Shown here piece by piece: positions 8,102 through 17,097 of a DNA stretch of 60,154 nucleotides (position 1 is its first letter; every line of letters starts with the position of its first letter). The stretch spans positions 1 through 60,154 of the forward strand of contig DATGSS010000034.1 of NCBI GenBank assembly GCA_035302345.1, written 5' to 3'. Position numbers and translations under genes: made by a program. The notes beneath the pieces were generated by a model. That model did no database searches, had not been told where the DNA came from, and saw nothing but the letters and a program-made list of their open reading frames with translations. Source of the stretch: Paenalcaligenes sp035302345 (GTDB taxonomy: Bacteria > Pseudomonadota > Gammaproteobacteria > Burkholderiales > Burkholderiaceae_B).

Positions 8102-9070
8102 ATGCATTGGATTGAAACAAAAATTATTGATCGCCAAATGGTGGCCGAGCGTATTATGCGCCTTGAGCTACAGGCGGATGAGCCTTTACCTGAGTTCGAG
8201 TCAGGGGCGCATGTCGATGTACAAATACCCCATACGGATTTAGTGCGTCAATATTCGATGCTCAATGATCCCGCCCAAACACAGACCTATGTGTTGGCTG
8301 TGCAGCAAGAGCTAGATTCACGCGGGGGCTCGAGCGCTTTATTCCAGCACGCACAGGTGGGTGAAAGTCTATGGATTAGCCCGCCCAAGAATCGCTTTCA
8401 ATTGGTGCCCCAGGCCCCACACCATATTTTGATTGCCGGGGGGATTGGCATCACCCCCTTATTGAGCATGGCGCACACCTTGCAGCGTGAACAGGCCTCT
8501 TTTGTACTGCATTACAGCACGCGTAGTCGGGCACGTACTGCCTTTTACGATGAGCTCGCCGCGGGTCCTTTGGCAGAGCACATTCGTTTTTATCATGATG
8601 ATTATCAGGGCCATATTGCCTTTACTTTGCGCATGGCTTTAGAAAACATTGACCCTCAGTCCCAGGTGTATGTGTGCGGTCCTGCGACATTGATTCGTGC
8701 TGTGCAGGCGGGTGCGCGCGTGGTGGGGTTGCCGCTCGAGCAGGTGCGCCATGAATATTTTTCCTTACAGGGTTTGACCCCGCCCACCCAAGCCCAGGAA
8801 AACAGCCCCTTTGAGGTGGTATTGGCAAAAAGTCAGCAGCGGGTGCCAGTAGCTGCTGATGAGACCATAGTTCAGGCTTTGGAAAAGGTCGGGGTATCCG
8901 TACTGGTATCTTGCCAAGAAGGGATTTGTGGCACTTGTGTCACGCCGGTACTCGAGGGCGTGCCCGAGCATCGCGATCATTATTTACACCCCGAGGAAAA
9001 ATCCAGCAACCGTTTGATGACCCCGTGCTGTTCTCGTGCACAGTCGTCTTCTTTAGTACTTGATCTGTAG
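8102..9070 (+). CDS. VanB/PDR-type oxidoreductase (FMN, NADH and 2Fe-2S domains)
   Basis: Single-chain electron-transfer reductase of 322 residues, like the reductase subunits of vanillate demethylase or phthalate dioxygenase. Domains in order: flavin-binding barrel with RQYSML (near residue 50), NAD-binding domain with AGGIGITPLLSM (near 117) and YVCGP (near 190), and a C-terminal plant-type ferredoxin with Cys271, Cys276 and Cys279 (CQEGICGTC) and a fourth ligand at Cys309/310. It normally passes electrons from NADH to a Rieske oxygenase, but no oxygenase gene is in the window. It ends 11 bases before livH and is probably co-transcribed with the Liv genes. Confidence 0.88.
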   Translation: MHWIETKIIDRQMVAERIMRLELQADEPLPEFESGAHVDVQIPHTDLVRQYSMLNDPAQTQTYVLAVQQELDSRGGSSALFQHAQVGESLWISPPKNRFQLVPQAPHHILIAGGIGITPLLSMAHTLQREQASFVLHYSTRSRARTAFYDELAAGPLAEHIRFYHDDYQGHIAFTLRMALENIDPQSQVYVCGPATLIRAVQAGARVVGLPLEQVRHEYFSLQGLTPPTQAQENSPFEVVLAKSQQRVPVAADETIVQALEKVGVSVLVSCQEGICGTCVTPVLEGVPEHRDHYLHPEEKSSNRLMTPCCSRAQSSSLVLDL

Positions 9071-9081
9071 ATCTATTAGGC

Positions 9082-9948
9082 ATGATGAGCTCTCTGCCTG
9101 GTTTAATTTTTGATGGGCTAGCATACGGCAGTTTGCTGTTTTTGATGGGGGTAGGTCTGTCGATTACCCTGGGGCTGATGAATGTGGTGAATCTGGCCCA
9201 TGGTGTGTTTGCCCTTTTTGGTGGTTATCTGTTTATTGCATTGCTGCAAGGCTTAGGGGTGGGTTTTATCCCTGCATTAGGGGGAGTCTTTGTCGTTTTC
9301 TTATTGATTGGTGGTGTGACGGAATGGTTGTTTTTCCGTTTGCTATATCGGTTGCCACCTTTAGAGCAGGTGCTACTGACTCTGGGCGTGTCATTCATCG
9401 CTATGGCCGTGGCGACTTATTTTTGGGGTGCCACTCAGCGTTTTGTGTCGTTACCACCCTGGTTACAAGGGCAGTGGCAGTGGGCAGGGCATTCATTTGG
9501 TTTTTTTCAAATAGGTCTAATCCTGTTGGTTTTGTGGGTGGGTCTGTTGTTCTGGCTAGGCCTCGAGCGCACGTTGTGGGGGGCACGCATTCGTGCGGCT
9601 GTGGATAACCAGACTGTAGCTCAGGGATTGGGGATTCCGGTCGCGGCGTTATTTCGATTTTATTTTGCTTTAGGTGCGGGTTTGGCAGGGCTAGGTGGGG
9701 CGCTCGGTACGGTGGTATTAGGTATCGAACCTAGTTTTGTGCTCAAGTATTTAGTGTTTTTATTAATGGTAGTGGTTTTGGGTGGGGCGGGCAGTATTCG
9801 GGGGCCATTATTAGCGGCTTGGTTGATAGGTATTTTGGATGTCAGTGGAAAATATTTTTTTCCTGATTTAGCTGTCTTTGTTTTATATGTAGCGATGGTT
9901 ATTTTGCTGTTATGTTTTCCTTATGGGTTGTTAAATAGACGTCGATGA
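9082..9948 (+). CDS. livH: Branched-chain amino acid-type ABC transporter permease LivH
   Basis: Inner-membrane permease, 288 residues, BPD_transp_2 family. It has about eight hydrophobic segments, the LivH hallmark ITLGLMNVVNLAHG near residue 30, and GIPVAALFRFYFALGAGLAG near residue 185, the cytoplasmic loop region. It follows the reductase by 11 bases and overlaps livM by ATGA (9945-9948). With LivM it forms the channel. The family also moves aromatic acids, urea and other amides, so the substrate is open. Confidence 0.9.
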   Translation: MMSSLPGLIFDGLAYGSLLFLMGVGLSITLGLMNVVNLAHGVFALFGGYLFIALLQGLGVGFIPALGGVFVVFLLIGGVTEWLFFRLLYRLPPLEQVLLTLGVSFIAMAVATYFWGATQRFVSLPPWLQGQWQWAGHSFGFFQIGLILLVLWVGLLFWLGLERTLWGARIRAAVDNQTVAQGLGIPVAALFRFYFALGAGLAGLGGALGTVVLGIEPSFVLKYLVFLLMVVVLGGAGSIRGPLLAAWLIGILDVSGKYFFPDLAVFVLYVAMVILLLCFPYGLLNRRR

Positions 9949-10907
9949 ATGAGCTGGGTAATCAATCCTCGTACCGTGTTTTAATTGGGCAATGGTTGTT
10001 CTGGCTGGCACCCTGGGTGGGCTTTTTCTATTGGCCTGACTACCAACTGTTGTTGGTTTATATGATGGTGATGGGGTTATTTGCTCTGTCTTTAGATTTA
10101 TTGTTGGGGGTGACCGGGATCCTGAGTTTGGGTCACGCATTATTTTTTGGTACGGGTGCATATATCGCGGGGCTGTTGGCTGTGCATGGTTGGCACGAGC
10201 CTATTTCTGCTTTATTGGTGGCTTTTATTGGCACCGCTGTATTGGGTTGGGTGTGTAGTTTTTTAGTATTACGTACCGCTGCCTTGGGGCAGCTGGTCAT
10301 GACTTTGGCATTAGGGTTGATGGGCTATGAGCTCGCCAATCGGGCGGTATCCATTACCGGCGGTGTAGATGGCCTGTGGGGGATGCAGCTGGATCCATTA
10401 TTGGGGCAGTGGGATTTTGATTTTCAGGGGCAAACCGCTTTTGTCTATTGTTATTTTGTGTTGTTGTTGTGTTTTTTGGGGTGCCAGCGTTTGCTGCGTT
10501 CACCTTTTGGGGTGACTCTAAGGGCTATCCGTGATGATCAGGATCGCTTGCCTGCGTTAGGGATTAGTCCTGCCAAGTACCAACGGCGTATCTATACTTT
10601 CAGTGCTGCTTTGGCCGGTGTAGCGGGTGCACTTTTAGCACAAAGTAGTCAGTTTGTAGCCTTGGATAGTTTGGGTTTTCAGCGCTCGGCCGAAGCCCTG
10701 ATGATGATTGTATTGGGTGGGTTGGGAAGCTTATACGGTGCCTTGGTGGGGGCGGTGGTCTTTGTCGGGGTGCATGATTATGTTTCGGCTTTGAGTCCTT
10801 GGTATTGGCAGCTGTGGCTAGGTATGTTTTTGGTGGCGGTGGTATTGATGGGGCGTGGCGGTTTGCTGGGGGTGTGTCAACGCTTGTTGCGTTGGGGGGA
10901 CCGATGA
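9945..10907 (+). CDS. livM: Branched-chain amino acid-type ABC transporter permease LivM
   Basis: Second permease, 320 residues, with the LivM signature LLLGVTGILSLGHALFFGTGAY near residue 48 and the loop LRAIRDDQDRLPALGISPAKY near residue 190 that docks with the ATPase. It overlaps livH by four bases at its start and livG by four bases at its end, so the order livHMG is translationally coupled. Confidence 0.9.
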   Translation: MNELGNQSSYRVLIGQWLFWLAPWVGFFYWPDYQLLLVYMMVMGLFALSLDLLLGVTGILSLGHALFFGTGAYIAGLLAVHGWHEPISALLVAFIGTAVLGWVCSFLVLRTAALGQLVMTLALGLMGYELANRAVSITGGVDGLWGMQLDPLLGQWDFDFQGQTAFVYCYFVLLLCFLGCQRLLRSPFGVTLRAIRDDQDRLPALGISPAKYQRRIYTFSAALAGVAGALLAQSSQFVALDSLGFQRSAEALMMIVLGGLGSLYGALVGAVVFVGVHDYVSALSPWYWQLWLGMFLVAVVLMGRGGLLGVCQRLLRWGDR

Positions 10908-11653
10908 ATTCTATTTTAACCACCACCGATTTGACCAAGGGCTGGGGCGCTGTGCAGGCAGTACAAAAGGTCAATTTAAAATTTGAAAAAGGCTGTCGCC
11001 ATGCCATTATTGGGCCCAATGGTGCGGGCAAAACCACGCTTTTGCATTTGTTGGCGGGGGCGTTGACTGCCGATCAGGGGCGGGTCTCGTATAACGGTCA
11101 GGATATCACCGCCCTAAGTCAGACCCAGCGAGTACGACAGGGCATTGTGCGCAGTTTTCAACACAGTCGGCTTTTTTCTGGATTGACGGTTTTAGAGTCT
11201 GTGTTGATGGTTTTTGAGCATCAGCGCGCACGTGTTTCGTTTTGGCGGCCTTTGGGGCGACAGGCAGCAATAATGGCTCAGGCCCAAGCCTTGTTATCAC
11301 CGTTAGGGCTATGGGGTCTGCGAGACTGTTTAGCAGGTACTTTGGCTTATGGACAGCAGCGCTTGCTCGAGCTAGCCATGGTGCTGGCAACCCAACCGCA
11401 GGTGTTATTGCTTGATGAGCCTGCTGCGGGCGTATCCGCCGCAGAAAGCGCGCGTCTATTTGAGTATTTAGCAGGCTTGCCCGCAGATCTGAGCATCATT
11501 TTGATCGAACATGACATGCATCGGGTGTTTGAGTTTGCCCAAGAGATCACCGTTTTGGTGGCTGGGCAGGTTTATTTGCAAGGGGCACCTGCGGTGGTGG
11601 CCAATGATCCAGGGGTGCGTCGCGTGTATTTGGGCGATGAGTTCGTTGGGTAA
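10904..11653 (+). CDS. livG: Branched-chain amino acid-type ABC transporter ATP-binding protein LivG
   Basis: ATPase of 249 residues when started at ATG 10904, which overlaps the livM stop (ATGA). The open frame extends further upstream inside livM, but that part has no family similarity. Walker A is GPNGAGKTT near residue 35, followed by a Q-loop in VRSFQHSRLF, a degenerate signature (LAYGQQRLLELA, as is usual in LivG), Walker B (VLLLDEPAAG) and the switch His (LIEHDM). It ends 15 bases before livF. Confidence 0.9.
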   Translation: MNSILTTTDLTKGWGAVQAVQKVNLKFEKGCRHAIIGPNGAGKTTLLHLLAGALTADQGRVSYNGQDITALSQTQRVRQGIVRSFQHSRLFSGLTVLESVLMVFEHQRARVSFWRPLGRQAAIMAQAQALLSPLGLWGLRDCLAGTLAYGQQRLLELAMVLATQPQVLLLDEPAAGVSAAESARLFEYLAGLPADLSIILIEHDMHRVFEFAQEITVLVAGQVYLQGAPAVVANDPGVRRVYLGDEFVG

Positions 11654-11668
11654 TTCGCAGGAGCACAG

Positions 11669-12379
11669 ATGCTAAAGGTACAGGGGTTGTGGGCAGGTTA
11701 CGAGGGGGCGCAGGTACTCAGAGGGTTGGATTTTGAAATGGCGCCGGGACAAAGTTTGGCCGTCCTAGGGCGTAATGGGGCTGGCAAAACTACTCTGATT
11801 AAAACTTTGATGGGATTATTGGTCCCCGAACGGGGGCAAATCCTATTACATGGCAAAGATTTGCAGCGGGTTTCCGTACCCAAACGGGTACAACAAGGGT
11901 TGGGCTGGGTGCCGCAGGAAAAAGGGTTGTTTCCATCATTGACGGTACATGAGCATTTACAGGTGGTGGCCCGCCCAGGGCCCTGGGATGAGCAGGCCGT
12001 TTATACGCTTTTTCCGCGATTGCAAGAGCGCCAACGTCACTATGCGCAGGCTTTGTCAGGTGGTGAGCAACAAATGTTAGCCATTGGCCGCGCCCTTATG
12101 ACTAATCCTCGTTTATTACTATTAGACGAGCCTTTTGAGGGGCTGTCACCTTTGATGGCCCAAGAGTTGGTCGTTGCTCTGCAGCAGTTGCAGCAGTATT
12201 TCCAAGCAGATCCTGTCGGGGCAGGGTTAATCGTGGTGGAACAACACATTGGCCGAGCACTGCATTTAACAACGCAGGTGCTGGTGTTGATGCGCGGCGA
12301 GCAGTGTTTCTTTGGAGAGGGTCAGGCATTAATCGCAGCGCCACAGTTTGAACACTGGTTAGGCGTGCGTCCGGAATAA
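11669..12379 (+). CDS. livF: Branched-chain amino acid-type ABC transporter ATP-binding protein LivF
   Basis: Second ATPase, 236 residues. Walker A GRNGAGKTT near residue 34, Q-loop WVPQEKGLFPSLTV, signature LSGGEQQMLAIGRAL near residue 128, Walker B LLLLDEPFEGLSP, and switch His in VVEQHIG. A good Shine-Dalgarno (CAGGAG) precedes ATG 11669. It is the last gene of the cluster. No LivK/LivJ-type binding protein is encoded before or after it, so the importer must borrow one encoded elsewhere. Confidence 0.9.
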   Translation: MLKVQGLWAGYEGAQVLRGLDFEMAPGQSLAVLGRNGAGKTTLIKTLMGLLVPERGQILLHGKDLQRVSVPKRVQQGLGWVPQEKGLFPSLTVHEHLQVVARPGPWDEQAVYTLFPRLQERQRHYAQALSGGEQQMLAIGRALMTNPRLLLLDEPFEGLSPLMAQELVVALQQLQQYFQADPVGAGLIVVEQHIGRALHLTTQVLVLMRGEQCFFGEGQALIAAPQFEHWLGVRPE

Positions 12380-12383
12380 CAAT

Positions 12384-12413
12384 AAAAAAAGCGGAGCGCC
12401 AAAGCGCTCCGCT
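12384..12413 (-). terminator. Intrinsic terminator of glcB, in the convergent livF-glcB gap
   Basis: A perfect 9-bp stem (AGCGGAGCG / CGCTCCGCT) with a 6-base loop. On the minus strand it is followed by a run of T, giving a full rho-independent terminator 24 bases after the glcB stop. On the plus strand the T run is absent, so it would act only weakly for livF. Confidence 0.88.
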
Positions 12414-12436
12414 GTGAGCAATAATCTACAGAACGT

Positions 12437-14602
12437 TTACTGCTCTTGTTTGAGCGCTAAGCGCCACTGGTGCAACAAGGGCTCGGTATAGCCGCTAGGC
12501 TGCTCGATACCTTTGAACACCAGATCACGGGCGGCTTGGAAAGCCTTGGAGGCCTGGAAGTCACGTGCCATGGGTAGGTAGTGGGGGTCATCAGCGTTTT
12601 GCTCGTCCACTACTTTAGCCATGCGCTGCAGGGTTTCTTCGACCTGTTCTTTGGTCGTTACCCCGTGCAAGAGCCAGTTGGCAATGTGCTGGCTGGAAAT
12701 GCGCAGAGTTGCGCGGTCTTCCATCAGACCGACATCATGGATATCAGGTACTTTGGAGCACCCAACCCCGTGGTCAACCCAACGCACGACATAACCCAGG
12801 ATCCCCTGAGCGTTGTTGTCGAGCTCTTGTTGGATTTCTTCTGCGGACCATTCGGCAGATTTAACAACCGGGATGGTCAGCATTCCTTCGGTAAAGGACT
12901 CTCTGGGTCCTCCTTCCATTTCTTTTTGCAGTGCAAATACATCTAGCTGGTGATAGTGCAAGGAGTGCAGGGTCGCTGCGGTGGGTGAAGGTACCCATGC
13001 AGTATTACCGCCGGCCTTGAGGTGACCGATTTTTTGCTCGAGCATATCAGCCATCAGATCGGGCATGGCCCACATGCCTTTACCAATTTGGGCGCGACCA
13101 CGCAGACCACAGTCTAAACCGGTTTGGACATTGTTGCGCTCGTAAGCATTGAGCCATTCGCTATGACGCATGTCGCCTTTGCGTACGACAGGGCCAGCTT
13201 GCATGATGGAGTGAATTTCATCACCCGTGCGGTCCAAGAAACCAGTGTTAATAAACACTGTGCGCTCGGTAGCTTCGTTAATGCATGCCTTGAGGTTGAG
13301 GCTGGTACGGCGCTCTTCGTCCATCACACCCATTTTGAGGGTGTTGCGCTCGAGCTTGAGCAGATCTTCGACGCGACCAAAGAGCTCATTAGCAAAGCGG
13401 ACCTCTTCGGGACCGTGCATTTTTGGCTTGACGATATATACGGAACCTGCCCGAGAGTTGCGCTTGAGCTTGATGTCGTGCTTGGCACACAAAGAGGTAA
13501 ACACGGCATCCATAATGCCTTCGTAGACCTCATTGCCGTCCTTGTCGAGGATGGCTGGGTTGGTCATCAAATGGCCGACGTTACGGATAAACATCATGGA
13601 GCGGCCATTGAGCTTTTGAGGGTTGCCATTTAGATCGGTGTACTCGCGATCGGGGTTGGCGCGACGGGTAAAGGTTTTTCCGTCTTTGGTGATGTCCTCG
13701 GTGAGGTCACCTGTAATGAGGCCTAACCAGTTGCGATAGCATAGGGTTTTGTCCTCGGCATCGACAGCGGCAACAGAGTCTTCGCAGTCCATAATGGTGG
13801 TGATGGCGGACTCGAGAACGATGTCTTTGACACCGGCCTTGTCGGTTTTGCCAATCGCGTCGCTAGGATCAATGTGGATCTCAAAGTGCAGACCGTTGTG
13901 AACAAAAACGATGGCCTCGGGGGCGTCGGGCTGACCGCGATAACCCAGCAATGCAGCGTTATCTTTGAGGTGGGCGGTGTTGCCGTTTTCTAAGGTCGCA
14001 GCGAGCTTGCCGTCGGCAACTATGTATGCGGTGACATCACGGTGCGAACCCTGGTCCAGAGGAATGGTGTTATCTAGGAATTGGCGTGCGTAGGCGATGA
14101 CCTTGGCGCCACGTACAGGGTTGTACTGGGCGGTGATTTCTGCACCGTCATCTTCACTGATGGCGTCTGTACCATACAGCGCATCATACAAGCTGCCCCA
14201 ACGTGCGTTGAGTGCGTTCAATGCATAGCGGGCGTTCATGATAGGAACCACCAGCTGAGGGCCGGCCTGATCCGTAATTTCGGGATCTACATTTTGTGTA
14301 GTGACCTGAACTTTTTCAGGAGCATCGACCAAATAGCCGATTTCCTTGAGGAAGTCTTTGTAGGCAGCCATGTCCTGGATGGGACCGGGGTTTTGGCGGT
14401 GCCAGTCGTCTAGCTTGGACTGTAGATCGGCACGCTTTTGCAAGAGCGCCTTGTTCGTGGGCGTGAGATCCTGGACCAGTTGGCTAAAGCCTTTCCAGAA
14501 TTCGTCAGAGCTAAGATCAGTGCCTTTGAGCGCCTCTTGCTCGACAAATTGATAAAGAGGTTCGGCTACTTGTAAGCCGTGGCAATCAATGCGTTTCGTC
14601 AT
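12437..14602 (-). CDS. glcB: Malate synthase G
   Basis: Condenses glyoxylate and acetyl-CoA to malate in the cytoplasm. The length of 721 residues matches isoform G (about 720) and not the shorter isoform A. Visible landmarks are VVPIMNARYALNALNARWGS near residue 118, the metal-site region TTIMDCEDSVAAVDAEDK near 268, NSRAGSVYIVKPKMHGPEEV near 380, and NTAWVPSPTAATLHSLHYH near 550. It allows growth on acetate, glycolate or fatty acids, and aceK elsewhere in the window controls the same branch point. It is divergent from amn, with 206 bases between them, and ends at its own terminator. Confidence 0.96.
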   Translation of the reverse strand: MTKRIDCHGLQVAEPLYQFVEQEALKGTDLSSDEFWKGFSQLVQDLTPTNKALLQKRADLQSKLDDWHRQNPGPIQDMAAYKDFLKEIGYLVDAPEKVQVTTQNVDPEITDQAGPQLVVPIMNARYALNALNARWGSLYDALYGTDAISEDDGAEITAQYNPVRGAKVIAYARQFLDNTIPLDQGSHRDVTAYIVADGKLAATLENGNTAHLKDNAALLGYRGQPDAPEAIVFVHNGLHFEIHIDPSDAIGKTDKAGVKDIVLESAITTIMDCEDSVAAVDAEDKTLCYRNWLGLITGDLTEDITKDGKTFTRRANPDREYTDLNGNPQKLNGRSMMFIRNVGHLMTNPAILDKDGNEVYEGIMDAVFTSLCAKHDIKLKRNSRAGSVYIVKPKMHGPEEVRFANELFGRVEDLLKLERNTLKMGVMDEERRTSLNLKACINEATERTVFINTGFLDRTGDEIHSIMQAGPVVRKGDMRHSEWLNAYERNNVQTGLDCGLRGRAQIGKGMWAMPDLMADMLEQKIGHLKAGGNTAWVPSPTAATLHSLHYHQLDVFALQKEMEGGPRESFTEGMLTIPVVKSAEWSAEEIQQELDNNAQGILGYVVRWVDHGVGCSKVPDIHDVGLMEDRATLRISSQHIANWLLHGVTTKEQVEETLQRMAKVVDEQNADDPHYLPMARDFQASKAFQAARDLVFKGIEQPSGYTEPLLHQWRLALKQEQ

Positions 14603-14808
14603 AGTTACCCTTTTTCAGTGAGAGTTTATGTACTTCCTCTATTATGGAGGTTGTACCGTAAAGGCTCAATGGGTTTTTAGTCTCAACAGTCGATACTTTT
14701 TGTATGTTCTGTTTGGTGTTTTCTCTATAAAGCCTATATCTTATAGCACGGAATAAGGGATCGGTTAACCTTTGACAAAGCCCTTTTTTTGTCAGGTACC
14801 TACGCATT
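14603..14808. promoter_or_regulatory. Divergent glcB / amn promoter region
   Basis: 206 bases hold the promoters of both genes. A consensus -35 hexamer TTGACA lies at 14772-14777 pointing towards amn, but no good -10 sits at 16-18 bases. It is also one arm of a small inverted repeat (TGACAAA / TTTGTCA) ending at 14794. The centre is AT-rich with several TATA-like strings. Exact promoters cannot be fixed by eye. Confidence 0.4.
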
Positions 14809-16308
14809 ATGAAGCATAGTCATTCTTCTAACGAAATTTCAGTGCAAACGCCTTCACCTCTGCCCTTTCAGGGATTTGATGATGCGCGCTTGGCGTTGGC
14901 CCGTTTGTTACATATTTATGAGCGCAATACTGCATATATTCGCCATGCATTTAGTAGTAGTGTGCAGCAGGGGTTTCCGTCGCGGGTGCGTTTTCGGGCT
15001 TATTATCCAGCCCTGCGTATTCAGGTCGATACCTATCAAGAGGTGGACAGTCGGCTGTCTTTTGGACATGTGGTTGAGCCAGGTTTATATGAAACTACCA
15101 TCACACAGCCGAGATTGTTCTATGACTATCTGTTTGAACAAATCAGTTTGCTTTTAAAAAACCACCGTGTGCCGCTGAGTGTGGGTGAGTCGACTCAGCC
15201 AATCCCTTTGCATTTTGCGTTGGCTGACAGTATGGAGGATGCACCGGTGGCTTATCCCGAGCCCTCTGGACAAACGCTACGGGATCATTTTGATGTGCCT
15301 GATTTGGCCGTGATGGATGATGCCATTGTGAATGGGACATGGACGCCTACAGAGGATGAGCCGCGCCCATTAGCTCCGTTTACAGCCCCTCGGGTGGATT
15401 ATTCTTTGCAGCGCTTGCAGCATTACACCGCCACGCGGCCCGAGTTTTTCCAAAACTTTATTCTTTTTACTAATTACCAGTTTTATGTGGATGAGTTTTG
15501 CGCGTGGGGCAAAGAGCAGGTGTTGCAGGGCAAAGGGGGGTATACCGCATTAGTGCACCCGGGCAATGTGATTTATGATGCCCAAGGAAACTACACAGGG
15601 ACGCCTCCTGTCCGAGATCCACAGATGCCTTCTTATCATTTACTGCGCGAGGGCCATAATGGCATTACCTTGGTCAATATCGGGGTAGGTCCGGCCAATG
15701 CTAAAACCATCACGGATCATATTGCAGTATTACGGCCTTCGGCTTGGATTATGTTGGGCCATTGTGCTGGGCTGCGCACCACACAACGTTTGGGTGACTA
15801 TGTATTGGCTCATGGTTATGTTCGCCAAGATCGGGTGCTGGATGCAGATTTACCCACATGGGTACCCGTCCCACCGCTGGCCGAGATACAGGTGGCTTTG
15901 GAGCAGGCGGTCGCCCAGGTGTCTGGGTTGACTGACTGGGAGCTCAAACGCATCATGCGCACGGGTACGGTAGCTTCCATCGATAACCGCAACTGGGAAC
16001 TGCGCGATCACCACGAGCCTGTGCGTCAACTATCGCAATCCCGTGCGATTGCTTTGGATATGGAATCAGCGACGATTGCGGCTAACGGATTCAGATTTAG
16101 AGTGCCCTATGGGACGTTGTTGTGTGTTTCTGATAAACCCTTGCATGGCGAGCTCAAACTGCCAGGCATGGCCAGTGCCTTTTATGACACGCAGGTAGGA
16201 CAACACCTGCATATAGGGATACGGGCCCTCGAGTTATTGCGTGACATGCCCGCCGCCCGTTTGCATTCGCGCAAGCTACGCAGCTTTATAGAAACAGCCT
16301 TTCAATAG
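14809..16308 (+). CDS. amn: AMP nucleosidase
   Basis: Cleaves AMP to adenine and ribose 5-phosphate, adjusting the adenylate pool. 499 residues, the usual size for the family. An N-terminal AMN-specific domain (about 1-180, RVRFRAYYPALRIQ) is followed by a phosphorylase-like catalytic domain with FTNYQFYVDEF near 222, the GVGPANAKTITDH segment near 290, the purine-site region HCAGLRTTQRLGDYVLAHGY near 317, and the ALDMESATIAANGFRFRVP motif near 420. It stands alone, is divergent from glcB and convergent with the SET gene. No clear Shine-Dalgarno precedes ATG 14809. Confidence 0.94.
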   Translation: MKHSHSSNEISVQTPSPLPFQGFDDARLALARLLHIYERNTAYIRHAFSSSVQQGFPSRVRFRAYYPALRIQVDTYQEVDSRLSFGHVVEPGLYETTITQPRLFYDYLFEQISLLLKNHRVPLSVGESTQPIPLHFALADSMEDAPVAYPEPSGQTLRDHFDVPDLAVMDDAIVNGTWTPTEDEPRPLAPFTAPRVDYSLQRLQHYTATRPEFFQNFILFTNYQFYVDEFCAWGKEQVLQGKGGYTALVHPGNVIYDAQGNYTGTPPVRDPQMPSYHLLREGHNGITLVNIGVGPANAKTITDHIAVLRPSAWIMLGHCAGLRTTQRLGDYVLAHGYVRQDRVLDADLPTWVPVPPLAEIQVALEQAVAQVSGLTDWELKRIMRTGTVASIDNRNWELRDHHEPVRQLSQSRAIALDMESATIAANGFRFRVPYGTLLCVSDKPLHGELKLPGMASAFYDTQVGQHLHIGIRALELLRDMPAARLHSRKLRSFIETAFQ

Positions 16309-16369
16309 ATAGCCTGAGGCGTCATCAAAATACGGCAGGCATTAAAAGAACAAGCGTTAACGTTTATCT

Positions 16370-17053
16370 TTACCGTCTATTGTTGCGACGCTGTCGCTGG
16401 CGTTGTCTGCGCAGTCGCATATTGCGGCGCACCTCACGATGGATTTCGCGACGCAGATAGGGTTGTAGACGCTGTATTTCGTCTTGGACCTGCTCGCGTA
16501 TCCAGCGCTGGGTGACGGCAGCATCAGACTGGCTGTCATATTGCTGTTCATCCCCATCCTCACTGCCATCAGCATCATCAGTATCGATTGCTAGCATGGT
16601 CCCACGACACTGCGGCGCACCGCACCAGCAAGCGTAATTTTGTTTGAGACTGTCTGTCAGGGGTTCATCAATGGTCAGCGCGTAGTCATAGAGGAGTTCT
16701 TCGTCTTTTTCTATATCGCGCTTGGCAATAATAAATACTCGATCGCCGGCATCGTTTTCGTGGCCTTCGCAATTGGGCTCACAGCTGTGGTTGATCCAAC
16801 GTGCGTCATTGCCCTGTTGGGCACCATCAATAATTTCCCCACTGCTCAAGGAGAAAAAAAACGTGTGGTAGGGGTTATCAGGGTCGGCCGAGGGTTGTTC
16901 ATCGGCCTCATCCGAGCTGATGCGCTTGCCCTCGTACTCCATGATGGTAGAACCTTTGGGGATAAATCGGCGTGCAAATACGCCCCTACCATGCAGTTCC
17001 GATTCGGCGACGTAATGCCATGGTTTTGTGTTGGCGGTGTCGGATGCGTCCAT
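16370..17053 (-). CDS. SET-domain protein lysine methyltransferase with Arg-rich tail
   Basis: Predicted SAM-dependent lysine methyltransferase, 227 residues. SET motifs are complete: HGRGVFA (residues 21-27, SAM binding), the pseudoknot motif INHSCEPNC (87-95), LLYDY (120-124) and a post-SET Cys cluster CWCGAPQC (142-149) that together with Cys95 can bind zinc. After an acidic stretch (158-170), the last 27 residues are very basic (RRNMRLRRQRQRQRR), suggesting nucleic acid contact. It starts 44 bases after the topB stop on the same strand, so it is very likely co-transcribed with topB. The topB product ends in a Lys-rich histone H1-like tail, a plausible substrate (inference). Known bacterial relatives include chlamydial NUE, which methylates histone-like proteins. 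Confidence 0.9.
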   Translation of the reverse strand: MDASDTANTKPWHYVAESELHGRGVFARRFIPKGSTIMEYEGKRISSDEADEQPSADPDNPYHTFFFSLSSGEIIDGAQQGNDARWINHSCEPNCEGHENDAGDRVFIIAKRDIEKDEELLYDYALTIDEPLTDSLKQNYACWCGAPQCRGTMLAIDTDDADGSEDGDEQQYDSQSDAAVTQRWIREQVQDEIQRLQPYLRREIHREVRRNMRLRRQRQRQRRNNRR

Positions 17054-17097
17054 AAGTGTTGTGTGCCCTTTAGGTTAGCTGCTGATATGGCAGCAAA

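Noticed and set aside
13124..13633. 169-codon plus-strand frame opposite glcB
   Set aside because: Malate synthase G is full length and unambiguous on the other strand; the frame has no start signal or family match.
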